From SIG607 sp045601805 (GTDB lineage: Bacteria; Bacillota; Clostridia; Oscillospirales; Acutalibacteraceae), in NCBI GenBank assembly GCA_045601805.1, contig JAZSAJ010000045.1, forward strand, positions 1-28,831: a stretch of 28,831 nucleotides of DNA, written 5' to 3'. The translations under genes were made by a program, and so were the position numbers. Below, piece by piece: positions 21,337-28,831 of this stretch (its first letter is position 1; each line of letters opens with the position of its first letter). The notes under the pieces were generated by a model, which did no database searches, was not told the DNA's origin, and saw only the letters and a list, made by a program, of their open reading frames with translations.

Positions 21337-22488
21337 GTGGCTGAAAAGAATTTAAGCAAAAAGAAAAATAAATCTGATTTTATACAAGACGGCAAAATGG
21401 ATATAGGATTCTTTTCTTTGGTTCTTGTTCTTTTGGCTGTTGGCCTTGTTATGCTTTTTTCTGCCAGTTACGCCTATTGCTATGCTCAGTTTGGTGATAG
21501 TTACCGCTTTATTGCGCGTCAGGCACTTTTTGCTGTTGTTGGCCTTGTGCTAATGTATTGCGCTTCGCGAATTAATGTGAAATATATAAGAAAACTGTTT
21601 TTACCAATTTATTTAATTTCTATTGTACTTTTAATAATTTTGCTTGTACTGCCGCCAATGTATGAAGGTCTTGATTACAAAAGATGGCTGGTTATAGGCC
21701 CAATTTCTTTTCAACCTTCTGAAATTGCTAAATTTGCAATAATGCTAACTTTTTCTCATTTAATTGCAAAACACAGCAACAAAATGGGCGATATTAAATT
21801 TGTTGGTTTGCTTGTTTTACTTTTAATGGCAGTTTGCGGACTTGTTGTTGTAGAAACTCACCTTTCGGCAACAATTCTTATTTTCTTAATTGGCGCAGTT
21901 TTAATGGTGGTTGGCGGCCTTGCGGTAAAATATATATTTGCAGGCGTAGGCGTTGGAGTTTTAGGTGTTGCAATATTTGTTGTAACAGGCCTTGTAAGTT
22001 ATGCTTCAAGCCGTTTTGTTCATTGGATAAACCCTTGGGCAGACGCAACAGGCAAGGGCTATCAAACAATTCAATCTCTTTTGGCTATTGGCTCGGGCGG
22101 ACTTTTAGGCAGGGGAATTGGGCAATCGCGCCAAAAATATTCTTGGCTTCCAGAACCCCATAACGACTTTATTTTTGCCGTTGTTTGCGAAGAACTTGGC
22201 CTTATTGGCGCAATGGTTATAATTTTGCTGTTTTGTGCTTTAACTTGGCGCGGTTTTACCATTGCAATGCACGCGCCCGATAAGTTTAGTGCACTGTTTG
22301 CGGTTGGCTTAACTTTCCAAGTAGCACTGCAAGCTGCTCTTAATATAATGGTTGTTACGAATACAATTCCTAATACCGGAATTAGTTTGCCGTTTTTTAG
22401 TTACGGCGGAACGGCGCTTTTAATATTGCTTACCGAAATGGGGTTTGTGCTTTCTATTTCGCGTAGTGCAAATCTTAAAAAGAATTAA
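21337..22488 (+). CDS. ftsW: Septal peptidoglycan glycosyltransferase FtsW/SpoVE (SEDS family)
   Basis: A 383-aa polytopic membrane protein with about ten helices, after a short charged N-terminus (SKKKNKSD). SEDS motifs are LMLFSASYAYC, RRW-like KRWLVIGPISFQPSEIAK, the long loop IGSGGLLGRGIGQSRQKYSWLPEPHNDFIF with the conserved PEPHNDFI, and the final PFFSYGGTALL. It polymerises lipid II together with the class B PBP upstream. Cluster position suits FtsW; in clostridia the sporulation copy SpoVE occupies the same place, so either name could apply. It starts at GTG with GGAG upstream. Confidence 0.92.
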   Translation: MAEKNLSKKKNKSDFIQDGKMDIGFFSLVLVLLAVGLVMLFSASYAYCYAQFGDSYRFIARQALFAVVGLVLMYCASRINVKYIRKLFLPIYLISIVLLIILLVLPPMYEGLDYKRWLVIGPISFQPSEIAKFAIMLTFSHLIAKHSNKMGDIKFVGLLVLLLMAVCGLVVVETHLSATILIFLIGAVLMVVGGLAVKYIFAGVGVGVLGVAIFVVTGLVSYASSRFVHWINPWADATGKGYQTIQSLLAIGSGGLLGRGIGQSRQKYSWLPEPHNDFIFAVVCEELGLIGAMVIILLFCALTWRGFTIAMHAPDKFSALFAVGLTFQVALQAALNIMVVTNTIPNTGISLPFFSYGGTALLILLTEMGFVLSISRSANLKKN

Positions 22489-22503
22489 ATTGGAAGTGGA
22501 ATT

Positions 22504-23616
22504 ATGCATATTTTATTTGCAGGCGGCGGAACAGCCGGCCATATAAATCCTGCTTTGGCTATTGCAGGTTATATTAAAGAAAAACATCCCAATGCAAAAA
22601 TTAGTTATATTGGCACGGCAGATAAGTTAGAGGCAAAATTAGTTCCTGCAGCAGGGTATGATTTTTACCCAATTAAAGTTTCGGGCTTTAAACGCAGTTT
22701 AAGCCCTTCAGCAATGGTGCATAACATTAAAGCGGTTACTAACGCCGCAACGGCTTCTTTTATTGCTAGAAAACTTTTAAAAGAATTAAAACCCGATGTT
22801 GTTGTTGGCACAGGCGGATATGTTAGCGGCCCCGTTTTAAAAGAAGCAGCCGCGCTTAAAATTAAAACCGCAGTTCACGAACAAAATGCTTTTCCCGGTG
22901 TTACAAATAAAATGTTGGCGTCATATGTAGACCGTATAATGCTTGCAATGGAACAAGCCGAAAAGCACTTTAAAGTAAAACGCAAATTTGATATAACAGG
23001 TAACCCCGTTCGTGTTGAAGTTGCTAAAATGGGCAAAGAAGAAGCAAAACAAATTTTGGGCTTTGACAACCGCCCCGTGCTTCTTTCTTTTGGCGGCAGT
23101 TTGGGTGCAAGGCCAATAAACGAAGCTGTTTGTGAACTTATTAAGGAATATAACAATAATAGTGATTTTTATCATATTCACGCCACAGGTAAATTTGGCT
23201 ATAATTCGGTTATGGAAAAATTAAGCGATATTAAGCTTAAAGAAGAAACCCAAGTGCGTGAGTATATTGATAATATGGATGTATGTATGGCTGCAGCCGA
23301 TTTAGTTGTTTGCAGGGCAGGGGCTATAACTTTAAGCGAACTTGCACTTTGCGGAAAACCCGCGGTTTTAATTCCGTCGCCTTATGTTGCTGAAAATCAT
23401 CAGTACCATAATGCTATGACCTTAAAAAAGGTGGGAGCAGCCGAAATTATTGAAGAAAAGGATTTAACCGGCAAAGAACTTATCCGTCAGGTTTCATACT
23501 TAATTCAAAACAAACCAAAGTTAGAAAAAATGAGTCAAAACGCAAAAAAAGCAGCTATACCCGACTGCCTTGACAGAATTTACCGCGTTATTATGGAACT
23601 TTACAGTAACGCATAG
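22504..23616 (+). CDS. murG: Lipid II synthase (GlcNAc transferase)
   Basis: A 370-aa GT-B glycosyltransferase that adds GlcNAc from UDP-GlcNAc to lipid I on the inner face of the membrane. Motifs are GGGTAGHINPALAIA at the N-terminus, VVGTGGYVSGPVL, HEQNAFPGVTNK, the donor-site LSFGGSLGARPINEAV, and CRAGAITLSELALCGKPAVLIPSPY with HQYHNA. Length matches the family. It lies 15 bases after ftsW. Confidence 0.97.
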   Translation: MHILFAGGGTAGHINPALAIAGYIKEKHPNAKISYIGTADKLEAKLVPAAGYDFYPIKVSGFKRSLSPSAMVHNIKAVTNAATASFIARKLLKELKPDVVVGTGGYVSGPVLKEAAALKIKTAVHEQNAFPGVTNKMLASYVDRIMLAMEQAEKHFKVKRKFDITGNPVRVEVAKMGKEEAKQILGFDNRPVLLSFGGSLGARPINEAVCELIKEYNNNSDFYHIHATGKFGYNSVMEKLSDIKLKEETQVREYIDNMDVCMAAADLVVCRAGAITLSELALCGKPAVLIPSPYVAENHQYHNAMTLKKVGAAEIIEEKDLTGKELIRQVSYLIQNKPKLEKMSQNAKKAAIPDCLDRIYRVIMELYSNA

Positions 23617-23679
23617 CAAAAAATGGCATCTTGCATATTATAAATTATAGACTTTCTATATAATTTGCGGAGGTGCCTT

Positions 23680-24942
23680 ATGTCCGGTTATGAAATTAAC
23701 GGAGGGAAAAGGTTAAGTGGTAGTGTTTTGGTGCAAGGTGCAAAAAACAGCGCCTTGCCAATTCTTGCGGCAACGCTTTTAGTACAAGATAAAAGTGAAA
23801 TACATAACTGTCCATATTTAACCGATGTTGAAGCGGCAATAAAAATTCTTGTAACGCTTGGCTGTGTATGTGTCCGTGATAATAATACAGTTATTGTTGA
23901 TGCGCTTCCTGCTGCTAATTACGAAATTCCCGAAAATTTAATGCGCGAAATGCGTTCTTCGGTTGTTTTCTTGGGCGCAATAATTTCGCGAATGGGAAAG
24001 GCGGTAATTACAACGCCCGGTGGCTGCGAACTTGGCCCCAGGCCAATAGATTTGCATATTTCTTCGCTTAAACAGTTGGGCGTTAATATTGAATGTAAGG
24101 ATAATTGCATTATTTGCACAGCGCCTAACGGCATAAAGGGGGCCACTATTAATTTACCGTTCCCAAGCGTTGGCGCAACCGAAAATATTATTATCGCAGC
24201 CGCAATTTCAAAAGGTACAACGGTTATTAAAGGGGCGGCAAAAGAACCCGAAATAAGTGACCTTGCCGATTTTTTAAACTGTGCCGGTGCACGAATTTAC
24301 GGTGCAGGTTCCGATACTGTTGTAATTGAAGGCGTAAGGAAACTTCATTCGCCTGTTCACAGGGTAATAAGCGATAGAATTGTTGCGGCAACATACCTTT
24401 CAGCAGCAGCTATTACAGGCGGCGAGGTCTTGCTAAGCGGGATAAACCCATCACACCTAACAACAGTTTTAAAGTTCTTTAAAAATATAGGGTGTTCTGT
24501 TTCGGGAAGTGTTGACAGCATTTATTTAAAATGTAACAAAACGCTTGTTGCAAACGGCGGAATTGTTACGGGCGTATATCCAGAATTTCCAACCGATGCA
24601 GGACCTTTGATAGTGCCTTTGCTTTGTAAAATTAAGGGCAAAAGTTTTATTAAGGAAACAATTTTTGAAAACAGATTTCGCTTTTCTGGCGAACTTCAAA
24701 AATTTGGCGTAAATCTTACAAAAGAAAATCAAATTTTGCACACATTCGGCAACGGTGAATTTACCCCTGCCGAAGTGTATTGCACCGATTTAAGAGCAGG
24801 GGCGGCGCTTGTTATTGCTGCTTTGGCGGCAAATGGCAGGTCGTTTGTTAAAGATATTCACCATATTGAACGCGGATATTGTTGTTTTCCTGAAGAACTT
24901 AAAAATCTTGGCGCAGATATTTTAAAAACAATAGATATTTAA
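23680..24942 (+). CDS. murA: UDP-GlcNAc 1-carboxyvinyltransferase
   Basis: A 420-aa enzyme that moves enolpyruvate from PEP to UDP-GlcNAc, the first committed step of peptidoglycan synthesis and the target of fosfomycin. The start is the ATG at 23680, with GCGGAGG 8 bases upstream; a reading that begins 15 bases earlier is unlikely. Motifs are VQGAKNSALPILAATLL (Lys-Asn pair), RSSVVFLGAIISRMG and TTPGGCELGPRPIDLH, with the PEP-binding Cys that fosfomycin alkylates. FPTDAGPLIVPLL and DLRAGAALVIAAL follow further on. A Cys rather than Asp at the active site predicts fosfomycin sensitivity of this copy. A 63-base gap and a TATAAT at 23659 hint at an internal promoter. Confidence 0.95.
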   Translation: MSGYEINGGKRLSGSVLVQGAKNSALPILAATLLVQDKSEIHNCPYLTDVEAAIKILVTLGCVCVRDNNTVIVDALPAANYEIPENLMREMRSSVVFLGAIISRMGKAVITTPGGCELGPRPIDLHISSLKQLGVNIECKDNCIICTAPNGIKGATINLPFPSVGATENIIIAAAISKGTTVIKGAAKEPEISDLADFLNCAGARIYGAGSDTVVIEGVRKLHSPVHRVISDRIVAATYLSAAAITGGEVLLSGINPSHLTTVLKFFKNIGCSVSGSVDSIYLKCNKTLVANGGIVTGVYPEFPTDAGPLIVPLLCKIKGKSFIKETIFENRFRFSGELQKFGVNLTKENQILHTFGNGEFTPAEVYCTDLRAGAALVIAALAANGRSFVKDIHHIERGYCCFPEELKNLGADILKTIDI

Positions 24943-24952
24943 AGGAGACCTT

Positions 24953-25711
24953 ATGGCAAGGAAAAATATTAAAAAGAAAACAAATAAAGCTAAAAAGAAA
25001 AAAATAATTTTCCTTTCTGTTTTTTTGCTTTTGGCAATTTCAACAGTTGTTGGCCTTAGCGTTACTGTGTGGTTTCCGGTTAAACATATTCAGTTAAGTG
25101 GCAGTGAAATTTATGAAGATGTTGAACTTGTAAATGCGCTTTCAATTAGCGAAAAAGAAAATCTTTTGCTTTTAAATGAGAAAGAATTACTTAATAGATT
25201 GCAAAAAGATTTTCCTTACATAAATGGTTTAACCCTTAAGAAAAAATTACCCGATACAGCAGTTATTAAGGTAAGCGATTGTAAATCGTTTTATTCGTTC
25301 TTAAAAGGCGAAGAAATAATAGTTACCGATAACAATTTGCGAATTTTAAACGGTGAAATTAAAACAAACATAATTCCAATAGAAATTCATTGCGAATGGG
25401 AGAAAAAGGGGAATTATATTAAACTTGCAGATAATGAATATTTAGATACAGTTAATTTCTTATCAAATGAATTTCAGTTATCAGAAATAACCTTTAACAA
25501 AATTTCTTTTAGTAATATCGGCGATGTTACGGTAAAAATTGACGGGCGTTTTAATGTTGAACTGGGCGATAAAAATAAAATAAACGAAAAACTGCCTCGG
25601 CTTTTTGCAATGCTTAAAGAAATAGGCAAAGAAAAGCAGGGCAGAATAAAGCTTTCTGAATGGTCAAGCGAGAACCGAAAAAGCTATTTTATAGAAGAGG
25701 TTGTTTCATAA
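24953..25711 (+). CDS. ftsQ: Division protein FtsQ/DivIB
   Basis: A 252-aa bitopic protein. A very basic N-terminus (about 20 residues, mostly Lys) precedes one membrane helix (about 19-40, IIFLSVFLLLAISTVVGLSV). An outer POTRA-type domain starts with FPVKHIQLSGSEIYEDVELVNALSI, and a beta domain follows. It would bind FtsL and DivIC and control septal synthesis. It lies 10 bases after murA, as in many Firmicutes. The name divIB would be equally correct. Confidence 0.88.
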   Translation: MARKNIKKKTNKAKKKKIIFLSVFLLLAISTVVGLSVTVWFPVKHIQLSGSEIYEDVELVNALSISEKENLLLLNEKELLNRLQKDFPYINGLTLKKKLPDTAVIKVSDCKSFYSFLKGEEIIVTDNNLRILNGEIKTNIIPIEIHCEWEKKGNYIKLADNEYLDTVNFLSNEFQLSEITFNKISFSNIGDVTVKIDGRFNVELGDKNKINEKLPRLFAMLKEIGKEKQGRIKLSEWSSENRKSYFIEEVVS

Positions 25712-25784
25712 AACAACACAAACAGAAGAATTTGCAAAAAAACTAAAAATTTTCAGAAAAATTACAATTTTGTAAATAAATATA

Positions 25785-25813
25785 TTGAAATTTTTAAATT
25801 AGTGTGTTATTAT
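25785..25813 (+). promoter_or_regulatory. Sigma-A promoter for ftsZ
   Basis: TTGAAA (25785-25790), 17 bases, then TATTAT (25808-25813), about 55 bases before the ATG. It allows ftsZ to be made independently of the long dcw transcript. Confidence 0.68.
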
Positions 25814-25867
25814 CTATATGTATGATTGTAATAATGCGCAAAGAATATAAATTTGGAGGAAATAACA

Positions 25868-26935
25868 ATGCCATTTGAAGTTGCAAACGAAACCGAAGAT
25901 GTTGTTCAAATTAAAGTAGTAGGTGTAGGCGGCGGCGGTGGAAACGCTGTTAACCGCATGGTTGATGCTGGTGTAAAGGGTGTAGAATTTATCGCTATTA
26001 ACACCGATAAAGCTGCTCTTTATCTTTCTAAAGCAAATCAAAAAATCCAAATCGGCGATAAAACTACTTCCGGTATGGGCGCAGGCGCTAACCCCGAAAA
26101 AGGTAAAGCTGCTGCCGAAGAATCAAGAGATGAAATTGCTGCTGCTATCCGTAGCGCAGATATGATTTTCATTACCGCAGGTATGGGCGGCGGTACAGGT
26201 ACAGGTGCTGCTCCTGTTGTTGCTCAAATTGCTAAAGAACTTGGTATTCTTACGGTTGGTATCGTTACCAAACCTTTCAGCTTTGAAGGTAAAAAAAGAA
26301 TGAGCCAGGCAGAAGCCGGTATTGCTGCACTTAAAGAAGAAGTTGACAGTCTTATCATTATTCCTAACGAAAGACTTAAATTTGTTTCTGAACAAAAAAT
26401 CACATTCAAAAATGCGTTTGACATTGCCGATGATGTTTTGCGTCAGGGCGTTCAAAGCATTACCGAACTTATTAATGTTACTGCACTTGTTAACCTTGAC
26501 TTTGCTGATGTTACTGCTATTATGGCAGGTGCCGGCTATGCTCATATGGGTGTTGGCTATGCAACAGGCCGCGATAAAGCAGAAGAAGCTGCAAGAAAAG
26601 CAATCAGCAGTCCTCTTATTGAAACTTCAATGGAAAATGCTAAGGGCGTTATTATTAGCATTACCGGTTCTGAAGATATCGGTCTTGAAGAAGTTGAACT
26701 TGCTTCTTCAATTATTTCCGATATGGCACATCCCGATGCAACAATTATTTGGGGTGCCAAATTTGACGAAACACTTGAAGATGCTATTCGCGTAACTGTT
26801 GTTGCAACAGGTCTTGGCGATAGCGACGATAAGAAGAAAAAAGATGTTAACCTTGCTGAACAACTTGGCGGTATGATGGATACTAAAGATGAAGATGAAA
26901 GTTATACCGACCTTTTAAATCTTTTTAACCAGTAA
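25868..26935 (+). CDS. ftsZ: Cell division GTPase FtsZ
   Basis: A 355-aa tubulin-like GTPase that forms the Z ring. The start is the ATG at 25868, with GGAGGA 9 bases upstream. Motifs are VGVGGGGGNAVNRMVD, the tubulin signature GGGTGTGAAPVVA, the synergy-type TSMENAKGVIISITG and NIIWGA-like TIIWGAKFDE. The globular part is complete, but the linker is short and acidic and the protein ends DESYTDLLNLFNQ. The usual C-terminal peptide with Pro-x-Phe-Leu, used by FtsA and SepF partners, is not recognisable. ftsA is also absent from this window. Confidence 0.97.
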   Translation: MPFEVANETEDVVQIKVVGVGGGGGNAVNRMVDAGVKGVEFIAINTDKAALYLSKANQKIQIGDKTTSGMGAGANPEKGKAAAEESRDEIAAAIRSADMIFITAGMGGGTGTGAAPVVAQIAKELGILTVGIVTKPFSFEGKKRMSQAEAGIAALKEEVDSLIIIPNERLKFVSEQKITFKNAFDIADDVLRQGVQSITELINVTALVNLDFADVTAIMAGAGYAHMGVGYATGRDKAEEAARKAISSPLIETSMENAKGVIISITGSEDIGLEEVELASSIISDMAHPDATIIWGAKFDETLEDAIRVTVVATGLGDSDDKKKKDVNLAEQLGGMMDTKDEDESYTDLLNLFNQ

Positions 26936-26942
26936 TTAAAAA

Positions 26943-26977
26943 AACAACGGGGGCTTTAAGCCCCCGTTATTTTTTTG
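26943..26977. terminator. Strong bidirectional terminator after ftsZ
   Basis: AACGGGGGCTT pairs with AAGCCCCCGTT (26946-26968), flanked by T-runs on both strands. It ends ftsZ going right and the small cysteine-rich gene going left. Confidence 0.93.
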
Positions 26978-26985
26978 TTTAATTC

Positions 26986-27126
26986 TTAGCAGCAGCCGTT
27001 GTCACAACCGCAGTTGTTACCGCAACCGCAATTGTTAGAATAGCCACCGGAATTACCGCAGCAAAGGAGTATCAAAATGATAACAATTATCCAAGTGCAG
27101 TTGCCACCGAAAAAGTTATTGCACAT
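26986..27126 (-). CDS. 46-aa cysteine-rich small membrane protein
   Basis: A small minus-strand gene with a strong ribosome site AAAGGAGG (27144-27137) 10 bases before the ATG. The product starts MCNNFFGGNCTW, has one membrane segment (about residues 13-21, all Ile, Leu and Val) and then a Gly/Asn/Cys-rich tail with 8 Cys among its last 25 residues (CGCGNNCGCDNGCC); in all there are 10 Cys in 46 residues. It resembles small clostridial proteins that databases label high-cysteine HCB-type, whose function is unknown. Metal binding, oxidative sensing or an envelope role are possible. It is framed by a bidirectional terminator and divergent from ctsR. Confidence 0.8.
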   Translation of the reverse strand: MCNNFFGGNCTWIIVIILILLCCGNSGGYSNNCGCGNNCGCDNGCC

Positions 27127-27209
27127 AAAGGTTTACCTCCTTTCCTTTATATTACATTCTATGTTGTTTTGCGGTTTGGGTTACAATTTTAAAAATTTTT
27201 TAAAAAGTA

Positions 27210-27258
27210 TTTGACTTTCTCTGACTTTGTGTTATAATAAAGGTCAAGGAAAGTCAAA
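27210..27258 (+). promoter_or_regulatory. ctsR promoter flanked by two mirrored CtsR boxes
   Basis: The promoter is TTGACT (27211-27216), 16 bases, then TATAAT (27233-27238). The CtsR consensus RGTCAAANANRGTCAAA is matched with one mismatch at 27242-27258 (plus strand) and again with one mismatch on the opposite strand at 27210-27226, covering the -35. The two boxes bracket the promoter, so bound CtsR should block it fully. This predicts self-repressed, heat- and stress-induced expression of ctsR-mcsA-mcsB. Confidence 0.88.
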
Positions 27259-27275
27259 AAACGAGGTGTATGGTC

Positions 27276-27731
27276 ATGAAAATGAGTGATATAATTGCAA
27301 GAACCATCATAGAATTATTAGACGAATCGGCCGATAACATAACCGAAATTCAGCGTAATGAATTTGCCGAAACAATGGGTTGTGTTCCAAGCCAAATTAA
27401 CTATGTTTTAAGTTCTCGTTTTACACCCGAACACGGTTATAAAATTGAAAGTTACCGTGGCGGCGGTGGGTATATTAAAATTTCAAGGGTTAAAACCAAT
27501 AAACCAACTGCAATAATGCACATTGTAAATTCTATTGGTTCTTCGCTGGATGCCACAAGTGCCCGAATTTTGCTTGATAACTGTTTAAGGGCTTCACTTA
27601 TTAGCGAAGAAGTTGCCGAAATTATTTTTGCCGCAATATCTAACCATGTTTTATGCACTGTTCAACCTGTTTTGCGCGATTCTTTGCGTGCGGCAATTGT
27701 TAAACAAATATTATTAACACAAGTAAATTAA
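27276..27731 (+). CDS. ctsR: Class III stress repressor CtsR
   Basis: A 151-aa repressor of clp protease and chaperone genes. The start is the ATG at 27276, 7 bases after GAGGTG; the ATG at 27270 is too close to that site. The N-terminal winged helix-turn-helix contains MSDIIARTIIELL, RNEFAETMGCVPSQINYVL and the conserved wing RGGGGYIKI with the heat-sensing glycines. The C-terminal domain (about residues 75-150) serves dimerisation and McsB contact. It sits first in the operon, behind its own operators. Confidence 0.95.
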   Translation: MKMSDIIARTIIELLDESADNITEIQRNEFAETMGCVPSQINYVLSSRFTPEHGYKIESYRGGGGYIKISRVKTNKPTAIMHIVNSIGSSLDATSARILLDNCLRASLISEEVAEIIFAAISNHVLCTVQPVLRDSLRAAIVKQILLTQVN

Positions 27732-27743
27732 GGAGGAATATTT

Positions 27744-28226
27744 ATGTTGTGTCAAAAATGCGGTAAAAATCCCGCTACAACCCATATTAAAACCGCAATA
27801 AACGGGGTTATGGATGAAATAAATTTATGTAGTGCTTGCGCTGAACAATATAATTATTCGCCTTTTGGTAAAAGTAATTTAATTGATATGTTGGCTACTG
27901 TTTTTGGCGATACACAAACAATGCTTAACGCTAAAGTTTGTTCTTGTTGCAATAGCTCTTTTAACGAAATTGCCAAAACAGGTAAGGTTGGCTGCGCTCA
28001 GTGTTACACTACCTTTAAGGCAGAACTTTTACCTTATATAAAGCGTGTTCATTCAACCACAAATCACATTGGCAAAAAACCAAACAGCGCAGTTATGGTG
28101 GTAGATAAAACTACCGAAATTTCAAAACTTCGCGAACGCCTTAATGAACTTATTAAAACCGAAAAGTTTGAAGAAGCCGCTGTTTTAAGAGATGAAATAA
28201 AAAGGGTGCAGGAGGAAACAGAATGA
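27744..28226 (+). CDS. mcsA: McsA, zinc-binding activator of the McsB arginine kinase
   Basis: A 160-aa protein. Two pairs of CxxC (Cys 3/6 and 29/32), then CSCC and CAQC near residues 67-90, form zinc sites. A UVR-type helical motif ends the protein (about 124-158, LRERLNELIKTEKFEEAAVLRDEIKRVQ). McsA stimulates McsB and helps target CtsR and damaged proteins to ClpC. AGGAGGA lies 6 bases before the ATG. Its stop overlaps the mcsB start by 4 bases. Confidence 0.95.
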   Translation: MLCQKCGKNPATTHIKTAINGVMDEINLCSACAEQYNYSPFGKSNLIDMLATVFGDTQTMLNAKVCSCCNSSFNEIAKTGKVGCAQCYTTFKAELLPYIKRVHSTTNHIGKKPNSAVMVVDKTTEISKLRERLNELIKTEKFEEAAVLRDEIKRVQEETE

Positions 28227-28831
28227 GTTGTTGGTATTTTGATGAAAAACACTTTAATTTTGTAGCACTTAGTTCTCGTGTTCGCCTTGCAAGAAATATT
28301 GTTGGTTTGCCGTTTTCACAAAAAATGACCGATAATATGCGAAAAGAACTTAATGCAAAGGTAAAAAAAGCAGTTTCGGAAAGCGACTTTCCTTTTGCAA
28401 AAAAACTTAAATTTATTTCGCTTTGCGATGTTCCTCAAACCGAAATAAACGCAATGGTAGAGCGCCATATTATAAGCCCCGAATTTGCGGCACTGCCTTA
28501 TGAACGCTCAATAATTATTTCAGAAGATGAAACTGTGTGTGTTATGGTTGGCGAAGAAGACCATATAAGAATACAGGTTGTTTTGGGCGGTATGCAATTA
28601 AATGAAGCGTATTCAATTGCTTCATCTATTGATGACATTCTTTCTGCAAAACTTAACTTTGCGTACGATGAAGAGCTTGGCTACCTTACCGAATGTCCCA
28701 CAAATTTAGGCACAGGTATGCGCGCTTCGGTTATGCTTCATTTGCCGTTTATAAATAATAGCAATAAAATGCATAATATTAACGATGCCATTAGTAAAAT
28801 TGGTTTTACAGTTAGGGGTATGTATGGTGAA
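28223..28831 (+). CDS. mcsB: Protein arginine kinase McsB (5' part, runs off the window)
   Basis: The first 203 codons of mcsB; the family is about 350 aa. It phosphorylates arginines on CtsR and misfolded proteins, marking them for ClpC-ClpP. Motifs present are the ATP-site SSRVRLARN near residue 17, GEEDHIRIQ (phosphagen-kinase NEED-like loop) and the catalytic-Cys stretch TECPTNLGTGMRASVMLHLP. AGGAGGA lies before the ATG, which overlaps the mcsA stop (ATGA). The reading frame is open to the end of the window, so it is truncated only by the window edge. clpC probably follows, as in most Firmicutes. Confidence 0.95.
   Translation, partial: MSCWYFDEKHFNFVALSSRVRLARNIVGLPFSQKMTDNMRKELNAKVKKAVSESDFPFAKKLKFISLCDVPQTEINAMVERHIISPEFAALPYERSIIISEDETVCVMVGEEDHIRIQVVLGGMQLNEAYSIASSIDDILSAKLNFAYDEELGYLTECPTNLGTGMRASVMLHLPFINNSNKMHNINDAISKIGFTVRGMYGE

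Noticed and set aside
1..28831. CRISPR arrays, insertion sequences or restriction genes
   Set aside because: No regularly spaced repeats, transposase motifs or restriction-modification motifs were seen on reading both strands.

Overview
This window looks like the chromosome of a low-GC, Gram-positive Clostridia-type bacterium, probably Oscillospirales or a relative; the genus cannot be fixed from the sequence. The evidence is AT-rich DNA, strong AGGAGG-type ribosome sites, a mraZ-led division and cell-wall (dcw) cluster, a ctsR-mcsA-mcsB stress operon with CtsR boxes, and a TcdR/UviA-like sigma factor of the kind known from clostridia.

Region 1 (1-9989) holds a tRNA-Leu(GAG), then a leftward block of phage-tail and lysis genes, then a sigma-factor gene, up to a tRNA-Lys(UUU). 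In transcription order (right to left) the block encodes: the sigma factor; two small proteins; a tail tube protein; two tail-assembly chaperone ORFs joined by a textbook -1 frameshift signal; a short tape measure; a DUF6711-like distal tail protein; a tail hub; a DUF859-like receptor-binding fibre; an XhlA-like membrane protein; an SPP1-type holin; and an amidase endolysin. No integrase, repressor, terminase, portal, protease or capsid gene is present, yet every tail and lysis ORF is intact. One oppositely oriented cargo gene (PH-like plus SHOCT) sits between the chaperone and the tape measure.

The most interesting signal is regulatory. The sigma gene and the tail operon are each preceded by a near-identical promoter, TTTACA-N17-CT(C/G)TTT. 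The TTTACA -35 element is the one known for the TcdR/BotR/TetR/UviA sigma group. This suggests a self-activating sigma factor that drives a head-less tail plus its own lysis genes: a candidate sigma-controlled F-type tailocin (monocin-like). A conserved prophage remnant is the main alternative.

Region 2 (9990-14400) holds tRNA-Lys, a 1-phosphofructokinase-like PfkB kinase, an uncharacterised 643-aa protein that may be a glycosidase-like TIM barrel, and a convergent acyltransferase with a C-terminal zinc ribbon. The ribosome site of the 643-aa gene lies inside the terminator hairpin of the kinase gene.

Region 3 (14400-26980) is the dcw cluster: mraZ, rsmH, ftsL-like, a SpoVD/FtsI-type PBP with two PASTA domains, murE, mraY, ftsW/spoVE, murG, murA, ftsQ/divIB and ftsZ. 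murF, murD and ftsA are absent from it. A sigma-A promoter followed by four phased AAAGTGGTT-like repeats is the likely MraZ operator.

Region 4 (26980-28831) has a 46-residue cysteine-rich membrane peptide on the minus strand, then ctsR, mcsA and the 5' part of mcsB, behind a promoter flanked by two mirrored CtsR boxes.
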